From: Desulfobacterales bacterium
Lineage (GTDB): Bacteria > Desulfobacterota > Desulfobacteria > Desulfobacterales > ETH-SRB1
Direction: 5' to 3'
Assembly: GCA_030669465.1 (NCBI GenBank)
Contig: DAOVDN010000068.1
Coordinates: forward strand, 1 to 6,358
Length of the DNA stretch: 6,358 nucleotides
Shown here: piece after piece, positions 1 to 5,533 of the stretch
Numbering within the stretch: position 1 is the first letter of the stretch
Layout of the letters: every line of letters starts with the position of its first letter
The notes under the pieces: model-generated
What the model was told of the DNA's origin: nothing
Seen by the model: the letters and a program-made list of their open reading frames with translations, nothing else
Databases searched by the model: none
Program-made: the position numbers and the translations under genes

Positions 1-617
1 CTGACACCGAAATTGTCCTTGTCCCATGACCAATAGATTATAAAAGCCTTTCCTTTTACGTCTTTTAAATTGACAAAACCCCAGAACCTGCTGTCATAAC
101 TATGGTCTCTGTTGTCTCCCATCATAAAAAGGGAATTTTCAGGCACGATAACCGGTCCGAAATTATCCCTTGGCTGCATGATTGCCGGGATTATGTGAGG
201 ATCTGTATGAATACCATAACCAGCGCCATGATTAAGGCGTTCGTGGTTTATATAAACCTCTTTGTCACGGATTTCAACCACGTCCCCTGCAACACCTATT
301 ACCCTCTTGATAAAATCCTTGTCAGGGTCCTCGGGAAACCTGAAGACTATAATGTCTCCGCGTTTTGGGTTTTTGACCGGAATAATTGTTGTCCGCAGAA
401 ATGGAATCTTTACCCCATAAATAAATTTGTTAACCAGGATATGATCTCCAATCTGGAGGGTCTGCTTCATGGAGCCTGATGGAATTTTAAATGCCTGAAC
501 CACAAAAGTGCGTATAAATAAGGCAAGTAAAATCGCCAGAAGGATTGCTTCGATATTTTCCCGAAGAAAGCTCTTTTTTTTCGTGATATCCTTTTTCGAT
601 GAATTATTTGATTTCAA
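1..617 (-). CDS. lepB: Signal peptidase I (leader peptidase), C-terminus cut by window edge
   Basis: Membrane-anchored serine endopeptidase that removes signal peptides from exported proteins on the outer face of the inner membrane. About 205 codons are visible. A Lys-rich N-terminus (residues 8-15) precedes one hydrophobic anchor (about 22-36), followed by the family boxes: PSGSMKQTL with nucleophile Ser45, FIKRVIGVAGD with general base Lys100, GDNRDHSYDSR, and RFWGFV. Only a short tail, perhaps 10-15 residues, should be missing beyond base 1. The start is unusual. No in-frame ATG exists between the preceding in-frame TAA (621-623) and the anchor, so TTG at 615-617 is the best choice; its upstream AAAGG is about 14 nt away, a weak arrangement. 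An 8-A tract (minus strand) lies in the Lys codons 13-15. The gene follows pgpA after a 145-nt gap and may have its own promoter, but I see no convincing one. Family identity is firm; the start is less so. Confidence 0.95.
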   Translation of the reverse strand, partial: MKSNNSSKKDITKKKSFLRENIEAILLAILLALFIRTFVVQAFKIPSGSMKQTLQIGDHILVNKFIYGVKIPFLRTTIIPVKNPKRGDIIVFRFPEDPDKDFIKRVIGVAGDVVEIRDKEVYINHERLNHGAGYGIHTDPHIIPAIMQPRDNFGPVIVPENSLFMMGDNRDHSYDSRFWGFVNLKDVKGKAFIIYWSWDKDNFGV

Positions 618-620
618 AGT

Positions 621-689
621 TTATGCTAGCGCCTTTCGTTGTATAAAAACAAGTGAGCTAAAGTGCCTAAAGTTAAGGAATTCTGCCAT
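621..689 (-). other. Doubtful 22-codon upstream ORF in frame with lepB
   Basis: An ATG (687-689) opens a 22-codon frame that ends in TAA at 621-623. This is the same frame as lepB, with the stop one codon before the lepB TTG start. The peptide begins MAEFLNF and ends RKALA. It could be a leader peptide coupling translation into lepB, the remains of a longer lepB N-terminus closed by a stop mutation, or chance. It has no clear ribosome binding site and no recognisable domain. Confidence 0.2.
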
Positions 690-693
690 TTTA

Positions 694-717
694 TATCTGC
701 CTGCTGGCAGGCAGATA
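694..717. repeat. Short perfect palindrome (REP-like hairpin)
   Basis: TATCTGCCTGC and GCAGGCAGATA form a perfect inverted repeat: bases 694-704 pair with 707-717 around a 2-bp centre (TG at 705-706), and the centre can extend the dyad. It lies between pgpA and lepB. Neither strand has the T-run expected of an intrinsic terminator directly after the stem, so it looks more like a dispersed intergenic palindrome than a terminator. It could still act as an RNA hairpin in the pgpA-lepB spacer. Confidence 0.6.
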
Positions 718-762
718 GGTTCCTTTTATGCATGAAAAGCAATTTTTTCTTCATAGAAAAAC

Positions 763-1224
763 CTAAGCAGTATAGTTGATTACAACTCTTAAAACAAGAT
801 TGCTGAAAACTCCTGCTGCTACGTCATCCAGGACAATGCCTGCTCCACCGGAAAGTTTTCTTTCCAAAGATCGAATTGGAAACGGCTTTAAGATATCAAA
901 AAACCTGAATATCAAAAAACCGGCTCCGGCGGAAATTGCGTTAAAAGGCAAACCAAGAAATGTTACCACAATACCTGCGATTTCATCAATTACAATACAG
1001 CCGGCATCTTTTTTCTGCAATATTTTTTCACAGTGATGCGCTATCCATATGGCAAAGAAAATAAATATTACTGTGCAAAGGACAGCAGCCGGCAACTCGA
1101 TTTTAGATAGAAGAAAACAAAGAGGGAGCCCCACGATAGTTCCAAACGTGCCGGGGGCAAAAGGGATGTTCCCAATAAAACAGCCGGTAGCAAGGAACAC
1201 GACAGTTCTCTCTTTAAAATTCAT
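763..1224 (-). CDS. pgpA: Phosphatidylglycerophosphatase A
   Basis: Integral inner-membrane phosphatase that dephosphorylates phosphatidylglycerophosphate to phosphatidylglycerol, the last step in making this anionic phospholipid. The 153-residue protein matches the small PgpA family in length and motifs: PFAPGTFGT at 21-29, CIVIDEIAG at 76-84, FRFFDILKPFPI at 106-117 and GGAGIVLDDVAAG at 126-138. The conserved acidic residues (Asp80, Glu81, Asp110, Asp133, Asp134) are those expected to bind metal and substrate in this family. Hydrophobic stretches at about 30-62, 84-107 and 130-150 fit a multi-span membrane protein. The ATG start at 1222-1224 is only 31 nt after the larC stop, so it is probably cotranscribed with larC. 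The region before the start has only a poor Shine-Dalgarno (ACGGG). It is the housekeeping lipid gene between larC and lepB. Confidence 0.95.
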   Translation of the reverse strand: MNFKERTVVFLATGCFIGNIPFAPGTFGTIVGLPLCFLLSKIELPAAVLCTVIFIFFAIWIAHHCEKILQKKDAGCIVIDEIAGIVVTFLGLPFNAISAGAGFLIFRFFDILKPFPIRSLERKLSGGAGIVLDDVAAGVFSNLVLRVVINYTA

Positions 1225-1255
1225 GGCCCGTTTCTATAGGTTGGCATATTTTTTG

Positions 1256-2422
1256 TCAAGGCATTGTTAGTGCAACTTCTTTTGCTATAGTGTTGTATAC
1301 GATTCTTATTGGAATGTTCTTTTCAAGAGCGATCTTTTTGCAAACCTCGTACTCTGGTACAATTCTGAAACTTCCGTCCAGTTGCTGAATTTTCTTTGCC
1401 TGTATCGTTCCGTAGGTGGTTTTCACATTGATCTGTTTACGGGCAAGCACGGCTCTTTGGACATTATAATATCTTACGCCAATGGATGTGCTTTCTGATA
1501 AAATACGCTCGATTACTGCTGTTTTCCTGTTTTCTCTGCACAGAACCTGTACCATCGTGCCTGGTCTGTTTTTCTTCATAAAGACAGGGATCCAGTAAAC
1601 ATCGAGAGCGCCGTCTTCAAACAGGCGATCCATCATGAACCCGAAGACTTCCGGGTTCATGTCATCAATGCATGTTTCGATCACTACCACCCTCTCATTT
1701 TCATTACCAGGCAACGTTCCGGTAATAATCCGCAGCAGATTTGGTCTGGATTCAATCTCGTGCTTGCCGGCACCGTAGCCGGTTTTTTGAATGATCATAT
1801 CCGGCATTCCGCCAAAGGATTCCGCAAGAACAGCTATGATGGCCGCACCTGTTGGGGTCACGAGTTCATATGGAATTCCTGAGCCATAAGCAGGAATGTT
1901 TTTAAGAATTGCGAGTGTTGCGGGAGCAGGAACAGGCAAAGTTCCATGCCGGCATGAGACAAAGCCGGTTCCAAGAGGAATCCTTGAAGCCGTTATCTTT
2001 TTTATGCCCAGATATTCAACACAGAGAGCCGTGCCGGCAATATCTACTATAGCATCAATGCCTCCGACTTCATGAAAATGGACTTTTTCTAAAGGGCATC
2101 CGTGTATTCCGGCTTCAGCATTTGCAAGCCTTTCAAAAATTTCAAGGCTCATCGCCTTTGTGTTTTGTGATAATGAACTGCTCGTGATCAAGGTTACTAT
2201 CTCGGCATAATTCATTGATTTCACATCATTTGCCACATCAACCCGGACACTTTTAGCCTTAATTCCATTGCGGAAGATAGATGTAACCGACAAATCAAAA
2301 CCCGCTAATGGGATCTTGCAAAGAGCGTCCTTCAGCCATTTTACAGGCACTCCAAGGTCAATAAAAGCTCCTAAGGTCATATCGCCGCTTATACCGGAAA
2401 AACAGTCAAAATAGGCCAGCAT
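1256..2422 (-). CDS. larC: Nickel-pincer cofactor nickel-insertion protein LarC
   Basis: LarC (DUF111 family) inserts nickel, at the cost of CTP, into the pyridinium bis-thiocarboxylate mononucleotide made by LarB and LarE. This yields the nickel-pincer cofactor of lactate racemase (LarA) and related racemases or epimerases. The 388-residue length fits the full-length family. Signature blocks are visible: FDCFSGISGDM at 5-15, HFHEVGGIDAIVDIAG at 115-130, VTPTGAAI at 188-195, ETCIDDMNPE at 249-258 and FMKKNRPGT at 281-289. The N-terminal (LarC1-like) and C-terminal (LarC2-like) halves are in one open frame. In Lactobacillus plantarum they are joined by a programmed frameshift; none is needed here. 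The ATG start is preceded by AGGAG at 10 nt. It is the only protein gene here ending in TGA. No larA, larB or larE is in view, so the client enzyme is unknown. Probable operon with pgpA. Confidence 0.95.
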   Translation of the reverse strand: MLAYFDCFSGISGDMTLGAFIDLGVPVKWLKDALCKIPLAGFDLSVTSIFRNGIKAKSVRVDVANDVKSMNYAEIVTLITSSSLSQNTKAMSLEIFERLANAEAGIHGCPLEKVHFHEVGGIDAIVDIAGTALCVEYLGIKKITASRIPLGTGFVSCRHGTLPVPAPATLAILKNIPAYGSGIPYELVTPTGAAIIAVLAESFGGMPDMIIQKTGYGAGKHEIESRPNLLRIITGTLPGNENERVVVIETCIDDMNPEVFGFMMDRLFEDGALDVYWIPVFMKKNRPGTMVQVLCRENRKTAVIERILSESTSIGVRYYNVQRAVLARKQINVKTTYGTIQAKKIQQLDGSFRIVPEYEVCKKIALEKNIPIRIVYNTIAKEVALTMP

Positions 2423-2432
2423 GCTTTGTTTT

Positions 2433-2437
2433 CTCCT
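2433..2437 (-). promoter_or_regulatory. larC ribosome binding site
   Basis: AGGAG on the minus strand, 10 nt before the larC ATG, inside TAGGAGAA. It supports the annotated start. It begins directly after the 121-bp palindromic element, so that element forms the immediate 5' flank of larC. Confidence 0.7.
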
Positions 2438-2438
2438 A

Positions 2439-2559
2439 TAGACTTTCAGATAAATAATTTCACTGCGTTATCAGTCGAAATCCTCGACGACGTACAAATC
2501 AGTACGCCTTACTCGGATTTCTCTTTCTAGCCTTGTGAAATGAATTATCTGAAAGTCTA
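2439..2559. repeat. 121-bp imperfect palindromic element between larC and selC
   Basis: The outer arms, 2439-2463 and 2535-2559, are inverted copies matching at 23 of 25 positions (TAGACTTTCAGATAA...ATTTCAC). Inside them two further pairings line up: AAATCC at 2478-2483 with GGATTT at 2515-2520, and CGTAC at 2491-2495 with GTACG at 2502-2506 around the loop AAATCA. The whole unit could fold into one long interrupted hairpin in RNA or extrude as a cruciform. It contains no ORF of note. Its size and structure suggest a non-autonomous, MITE-like or complex REP-like dispersed repeat. It abuts the larC ribosome binding site on one side and lies 27 bp from the selC -35 box on the other. Whether it carries the larC promoter cannot be told from sequence. 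Confidence 0.75.
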
Positions 2560-2586
2560 CATAAGTAAGAGTTGCGGACAAAATTA

Positions 2587-2615
2587 TTGACAAAAAAATT
2601 ATATACGCCTATCTT
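2587..2615 (+). promoter_or_regulatory. Predicted sigma70-type promoter of selC
   Basis: A consensus -35 TTGACA (2587-2592), exactly 17 bp of A/T-rich spacer, then TATCTT (2610-2615, 4 of 6 matches to TATAAT). Transcription would start near 2622, leaving a leader of about 8 nt before the mature tRNA 5' end at 2630. Position, spacing and strand all fit selC. No other good promoter was seen in this gap. Confidence 0.65.
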
Positions 2616-2629
2616 GCAAACCGCAAAAC

Positions 2630-2727
2630 GGAAGTGCGCAGTTCACTGGTGGGGCTCCCGGACTTCAAATCCGGTGTGGGGCGCTAAAACCGTTCCGGGT
2701 GGGTTCGATTCCCATGCACTTCCGCCA
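2630..2727 (+). tRNA. selC: Selenocysteine tRNA, anticodon UCA
   Basis: This 98-nt tRNA, with CCA encoded at 2725-2727, reads UGA as selenocysteine once charged by SerRS and converted by SelA. Its elongated acceptor stem has 8 bp (GGAAGTGC at 2630-2637 with GCACTTCC at 2716-2723). Discriminator G2724 follows. The anticodon stem is CCGGA/TCCGG (2658-2662/2670-2674) around loop CTTCAAA with TCA at 2665-2667. A long variable arm (about 2675-2698) has a GGGGCG/CGTTCC stem. The 5-bp T stem is GTGGG/CCCAT (2699-2703/2711-2715) with loop TTCGATT. The 8+5 arrangement is the bacterial tRNA-Sec signature. It implies that the genome encodes selenoproteins and SelA, SelB and SelD, none of which lie here. 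The gene is the only one on the plus strand and converges with the MBL-fold gene. Confidence 0.97.
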
Positions 2728-2730
2728 TTA

Positions 2731-2751
2731 TTGGTCATTGGTCATTTGTCA
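2731..2751. repeat. Three heptamer repeats, TTGGTCA/TTTGTCA, just after selC
   Basis: Three head-to-tail 7-bp units, TTGGTCA, TTGGTCA and TTTGTCA, start 4 bp after the CCA end of selC. They are the exact reverse complement of the unit of the larger array at 2891-2953, so the two arrays form an inverted pair around a spacer of about 139 bp. Confidence 0.75.
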
Positions 2752-2890
2752 TTAACTCAAGACAAAACCCTGCATAAGCCCAGCTTCACAGAACCATCCG
2801 ACCTACGTTTTACATTAATGACATTGAATAATAAATGACAACGGATGAGAATGGAGCACGGACAAACAAGTTTGTCCATGGCACCCTTGA
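2752..2890. other. Non-coding spacer between inverted heptamer arrays
   Basis: I see no credible gene here. Open frames through the stretch only read selC or the repeats. It contains a few degenerate TGACA-type units (around 2818-2824 and 2835-2841) and one short perfect hairpin listed separately. Together with 2423-2629 it makes up the gap without protein genes between larC and the MBL-fold gene. Confidence 0.5.
2860..2877. repeat. Perfect 8-bp-stem hairpin downstream of the MBL-fold gene
   Basis: GGACAAAC (2860-2867) pairs with GTTTGTCC (2870-2877) around AA. It lies between the convergent selC and MBL-fold genes and could end or stabilise transcripts arriving from either side. Neither strand has a following T-run, so I do not call it a rho-independent terminator. 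Confidence 0.5.
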
Positions 2891-2953
2891 TGACAAATGA
2901 CAAATGACCAATGACAAATGACCAATGACAAATGACCAATGACAAATGACCAA
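2891..2953. repeat. Nine tandem 7-bp repeats, TGACAAA/TGACCAA
   Basis: Nine uninterrupted heptamers fill exactly 63 bp. Two TGACAAA come first, then TGACCAA and TGACAAA alternate, ending in TGACCAA. The alternation makes the higher-order unit 14 bp. The last unit ends one base before the TAG stop codon (2954-2956) of the MBL-fold gene, so the array is that gene's immediate 3' flank. Three inverted units sit at 2731-2751. The array is not coding: although a minus-strand frame stays open through it, the product is only a monotonous repeat peptide. Confidence 0.85.
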
Positions 2954-3793
2954 CTACAACTCGAATGTCATATCGCTTCCTACAGCAAAGCATTCAAGGT
3001 TATGACCCTTTTCAACTATGATTTGCTTGCAGGTTTCAACTATTTTGTCCATTTCACGATCCGTCCTTTCCTGATTTAAATGAAACAGTCCCAATTTTTT
3101 GACGCCGGCTTCAAAGGCAAGATCAAGGGTATCTGTATATACAGAGTGCCCCCATTCTTTTCTGGTTTCATATTCTTTTGGAGTGTACTCAGCATCATGA
3201 ATAAGGAAATCCGCACCGGAACAAAAATCTAAATAGGCTTTATATGGCAGACCTCCGGGATGGACAAAACCGAGCTCATTGTCTGTAAGAAAAACAAAAG
3301 ACTTGCCGTCTTCAATAAATTTATATCCGCTGCCTTTGTCAGGATGACTGAGAGGAATAGGTATTACTGTTACAGAGCCTATTTTAAATTGCGTGGGAGA
3401 TCCCTCTTCGTAAAATATTTTTGCCTTTAAATCAGAATATCTTACAGGGAAGTTGGGGGGGGCCATGACCTTGGGAATCATGTTTTTCACGTATTTACTT
3501 GGAAAAGGATGTCTGTGTATCCGAATTTCTGTACGCTTAAGATAGAGAGGCTTGAAAAAGGGAAACCCCATTAAATGGTCCCAATGGGCATGAGTGAAGA
3601 TGAAATCATATTTATAGCGCTTTTCCTTGATTAATTTGTTTCCAAGTCTTCGAATTCCGGTTCCGGCATCAATGATTATTATATCATCATTTTTTGTCCT
3701 GATTTCAATGCAGGTAGTATCACCGCCATACTTGATATAATCTTTGCCTGAAACGGGAATCGAACCTCTTGATCCCCAGCACGTAATATACAT
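2954..3793 (-). CDS. MBL-fold metallo-hydrolase, RNase Z/PhnP/cyclic phosphodiesterase-like
   Basis: A 279-residue cytoplasmic protein (no signal peptide) of the metallo-beta-lactamase fold, in the branch with the N-terminal pattern WGSRGSIPVSG (6-16) and YGGDTTCIEI (22-31). The two-metal site looks complete: THAHWDH at 67-73 (His68, His70, Asp72, His73), His150 in LSHPDKG, Asp171 in LTDN and His238 in GLFHLN. HDAEYTPKE (199-207) and GHS (215-217) are also typical. Such proteins cleave phosphodiester bonds in RNA, cyclic nucleotides or related substrates; the substrate here cannot be deduced. The ATG start has AAAGG 7 nt upstream. It is 68 nt downstream of the acuB-like gene and probably the last gene of that operon. 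An 8-C tract (minus strand, 3455-3462) encodes Ala-Pro-Pro around residue 111. Family call is strong, function open. Confidence 0.88.
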   Translation of the reverse strand: MYITCWGSRGSIPVSGKDYIKYGGDTTCIEIRTKNDDIIIIDAGTGIRRLGNKLIKEKRYKYDFIFTHAHWDHLMGFPFFKPLYLKRTEIRIHRHPFPSKYVKNMIPKVMAPPNFPVRYSDLKAKIFYEEGSPTQFKIGSVTVIPIPLSHPDKGSGYKFIEDGKSFVFLTDNELGFVHPGGLPYKAYLDFCSGADFLIHDAEYTPKEYETRKEWGHSVYTDTLDLAFEAGVKKLGLFHLNQERTDREMDKIVETCKQIIVEKGHNLECFAVGSDMTFEL

Positions 3794-3861
3794 TTTTTAA
3801 CCTTTCAAGTTACAAGTAACCAAAGTTAAGGATGCCGGCGGGATATGCGCATTATTCCACT

Positions 3862-4536
3862 TTAACTTTCAGGCAACTGGCCTAACCACCATTCCATGGG
3901 GTCAAGTAATGTGTAGCCCATCTTTTCAAGCTTTCTTTTAACAGGAGCCACATTTTGAGTCAGAAGATAAGGAAAAACAGCCCGTTTTCCTTCTTCCCAA
4001 TATCTGGCAACAAGGATACTTCCGAAGGATATCTTTTCCTCGGTTATGGCATCAACAATTTTTTTCATCTGTCCCATCTTTTGTTCCGCAATAATGCACA
4101 AAAGCACTCCTGGTTCTCCTATGCCCATGACATTAACAAAGGCGGCTAAAAGATCGCGGACAGAAATAATACCTTTAAGCTTGTTTTGCTCGTCTACAAC
4201 CGGAAGGGCTCCGACACGTATTTTCTGAACAAGCAGAAGGGCGTCCTGAATGGTATATGATAGAGAAACCGTAACAGGATCTATCGTCATTATATCCTTT
4301 ATTTTGAACTCCGAAAGACCTTTGGTTTCTTTTCCGCTCTCATAAGCCTGTAAAAGTCTGGATGGCAAAGCGCTTCTTATATCACGATCCGTAACGATCC
4401 CAACTAAAAGATTATTCCTTCCTACCACAGGAAGATGGCGTATACGGTGTTTAACCATCTTATCTTTTGCTTCATAAATATCAGCGTCTTTGTCAATGGT
4501 GATAACCTTTCTGGTCATCGATTGGCTGACAAACAT
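3862..4536 (-). CDS. acuB: AcuB-like protein: two CBS domains plus ACT-like domain
   Basis: A 224-residue soluble protein with CBS domain 1 at about 1-58 (SQSMTRKVITID, HLPVVG, GIVTDRDIR), CBS domain 2 at about 78-135 (IKDIMTIDPVTV, ALPVVDE, GIISVRDLL) and an ACT-like regulatory domain at about 140-208 (GEPGVLLCIIAE). This order is that of Bacillus AcuB. CBS pairs usually bind adenine nucleotides and ACT domains small metabolites, so a sensor role is likely; the exact ligand and partner are not known. The start is set at ATG 4534-4536, because GGAGGG lies 4 nt before it. A TTG four codons upstream overlaps that Shine-Dalgarno and has none of its own. It lies 36 nt after the AcuC-like gene, the usual acuB partner, which supports the name; the assignment rests on architecture and context. 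Confidence 0.82.
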   Translation of the reverse strand: MFVSQSMTRKVITIDKDADIYEAKDKMVKHRIRHLPVVGRNNLLVGIVTDRDIRSALPSRLLQAYESGKETKGLSEFKIKDIMTIDPVTVSLSYTIQDALLLVQKIRVGALPVVDEQNKLKGIISVRDLLAAFVNVMGIGEPGVLLCIIAEQKMGQMKKIVDAITEEKISFGSILVARYWEEGKRAVFPYLLTQNVAPVKRKLEKMGYTLLDPMEWWLGQLPES

Positions 4537-4540
4537 TTTA

Positions 4541-4546
4541 CCCTCC
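4541..4546 (-). promoter_or_regulatory. Ribosome binding site deciding the acuB start
   Basis: GGAGGG on the minus strand, 4 nt before ATG 4534-4536. If translation began at TTG 4546-4548 this purine block would be codons 2-3, and nothing resembling a Shine-Dalgarno precedes that TTG. The ATG is therefore preferred. Confidence 0.85.
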
Positions 4547-4572
4547 AATACTTAGATGTTTCTGTTTTCCCT

Positions 4573-5523
4573 TTATTCATCCAATAAAATTTTAACATGG
4601 TTCTTTGCCAGTTCAGGAAGGCGCTTAAGTGAGTACCCTCCCTCAAGAACGGAAATCAACCTTCCGTTTGAGTGCCTGTCCGCCATTTCTACTACTTTTT
4701 TCATTATCCACGAAAAGGCTTCTGTTGAAAGCTTGATATCTGACATATCATCATCGACATGAGCGTCAAAGCCAGTCGATACAATGATTACTTCAGGCTC
4801 AAATGTTTCAAAGGCTGGGACAAGTTTCTTTTCAATAAGATCCTTGTACTCGCTATCCCCGCAACCAGGCAACATCGGAGAATTTATGGTAAATCCTAAT
4901 CCTTGCCCGGTTCCCTCTTCAAATTCACGCCCTGTGCCGGGATAAGCAAATGACGGGTGCTCATGAATTGAGTAATAGAATACAGAAGGGTCTTGCTCAA
5001 ATGCGCTCTGCGTGCCATTACCATGATGAACATCGAAGTCCACGATCCCGATCCTTTTTACGCCACATTCGTTTTGAAGGTATCTAGCCGCAATTGCTAC
5101 ATTGTTGAAAAAACAGAACCCCATTGCTTTGTCGGTTTCAGCATGATGCCCGGGAGGTCTTACAGCACAGAAAGCATTATCAATTTCGCCGTTCATGACA
5201 AGTCTGGCGGCATCAAGGATGCCGCCAACTGCCAGCATTGCGGTTTCAAAAGTTTCGGGACATATCTGGTTGTCCGGATGATCAAACTCAGAGATTCCTG
5301 AAAAGCAAGTTTCTTCAAAGCGTTTAATATATTTTATATTATGAACAGCTTCGATCCACATTTGATCTGCATAGCTTGCCTTGATCATACTGAGTTTGGA
5401 AAGAAGGCCGCCATCCCTTATTCCATTATAAACAGCCTGAATTCTTGCAGGTGCTTCAGGATGGTAAGGACCGGTATCATGAAGAAGATATCTTTCATCA
5501 TATAAGAAGCCTGTTTTTCTCAT
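4573..5523 (-). CDS. acuC: Histone-deacetylase-family deacetylase, AcuC-like
   Basis: Zinc-dependent amidohydrolase of the HDAC/AcuC/acetylpolyamine amidohydrolase superfamily, 316 residues, cytoplasmic. The active site is complete: RPPGHHA (122-128) with the His126-His127 charge-relay pair, DFDVHHGNGTQ (162-172) with zinc ligands Asp164 and His166, STGFDAHVDD (249-258) with ligand Asp253, and LEGGY (293-297) with the transition-state Tyr297. In Bacillus subtilis AcuC removes acetyl groups from acetyl-CoA synthetase and so restores its activity. The adjoining acuB-like gene makes a similar protein-lysine deacetylase role plausible, but no acetyltransferase (acuA) or acs gene is in view, and a small-molecule substrate cannot be excluded. 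ATG start at 5521-5523 with a weak AAGAG upstream; it follows the cooC-like gene by only 10 nt, so translational coupling is likely. Confidence 0.88.
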   Translation of the reverse strand: MRKTGFLYDERYLLHDTGPYHPEAPARIQAVYNGIRDGGLLSKLSMIKASYADQMWIEAVHNIKYIKRFEETCFSGISEFDHPDNQICPETFETAMLAVGGILDAARLVMNGEIDNAFCAVRPPGHHAETDKAMGFCFFNNVAIAARYLQNECGVKRIGIVDFDVHHGNGTQSAFEQDPSVFYYSIHEHPSFAYPGTGREFEEGTGQGLGFTINSPMLPGCGDSEYKDLIEKKLVPAFETFEPEVIIVSTGFDAHVDDDMSDIKLSTEAFSWIMKKVVEMADRHSNGRLISVLEGGYSLKRLPELAKNHVKILLDE

Positions 5524-5533
5524 AATTTTCTCT

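Noticed and set aside
102..479. Plus-strand open frame of 125 codons at the left end
   Set aside because: It lies opposite lepB, whose catalytic motifs are unmistakable on the minus strand.
1231..1259. TTGACA overlapping the larC stop, with TAGAAA 17 bp on, as a pgpA promoter
   Set aside because: The -10 is poor (4 of 6) and transcription would begin at or inside the pgpA ATG with no leader; cotranscription with larC is simpler.
2572..2838. Plus-strand open frame of 88 codons across selC
   Set aside because: It runs through the tRNA and the first heptamer array; the tRNA explains the sequence.
2728..2953. CRISPR-like array
   Set aside because: The units are 7 bp head-to-tail with no spacers, and no cas gene is present.
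2757..2993. Minus-strand open frame through the heptamer array, out of frame over the 3' end of the MBL-fold gene
   Set aside because: The peptide is a monotonous read of the 7-bp repeats, with no domain, no good ribosome site and overlap with a well-supported gene.
3755..3766. 12-bp inverted match to the selC T-arm (GGTTCGATTCCC), a possible attachment-site remnant
   Set aside because: It falls in conserved codons of the MBL-fold gene (Gly-Ser-Ile-Pro region) and is a common tRNA-like string; no integrase or second tRNA end is present.
3809..3820. GTTAC-AA-GTAAC dyad between the acuB-like and MBL-fold genes
   Set aside because: The stem is only 5 bp with no T-run; too weak for a terminator or operator call.
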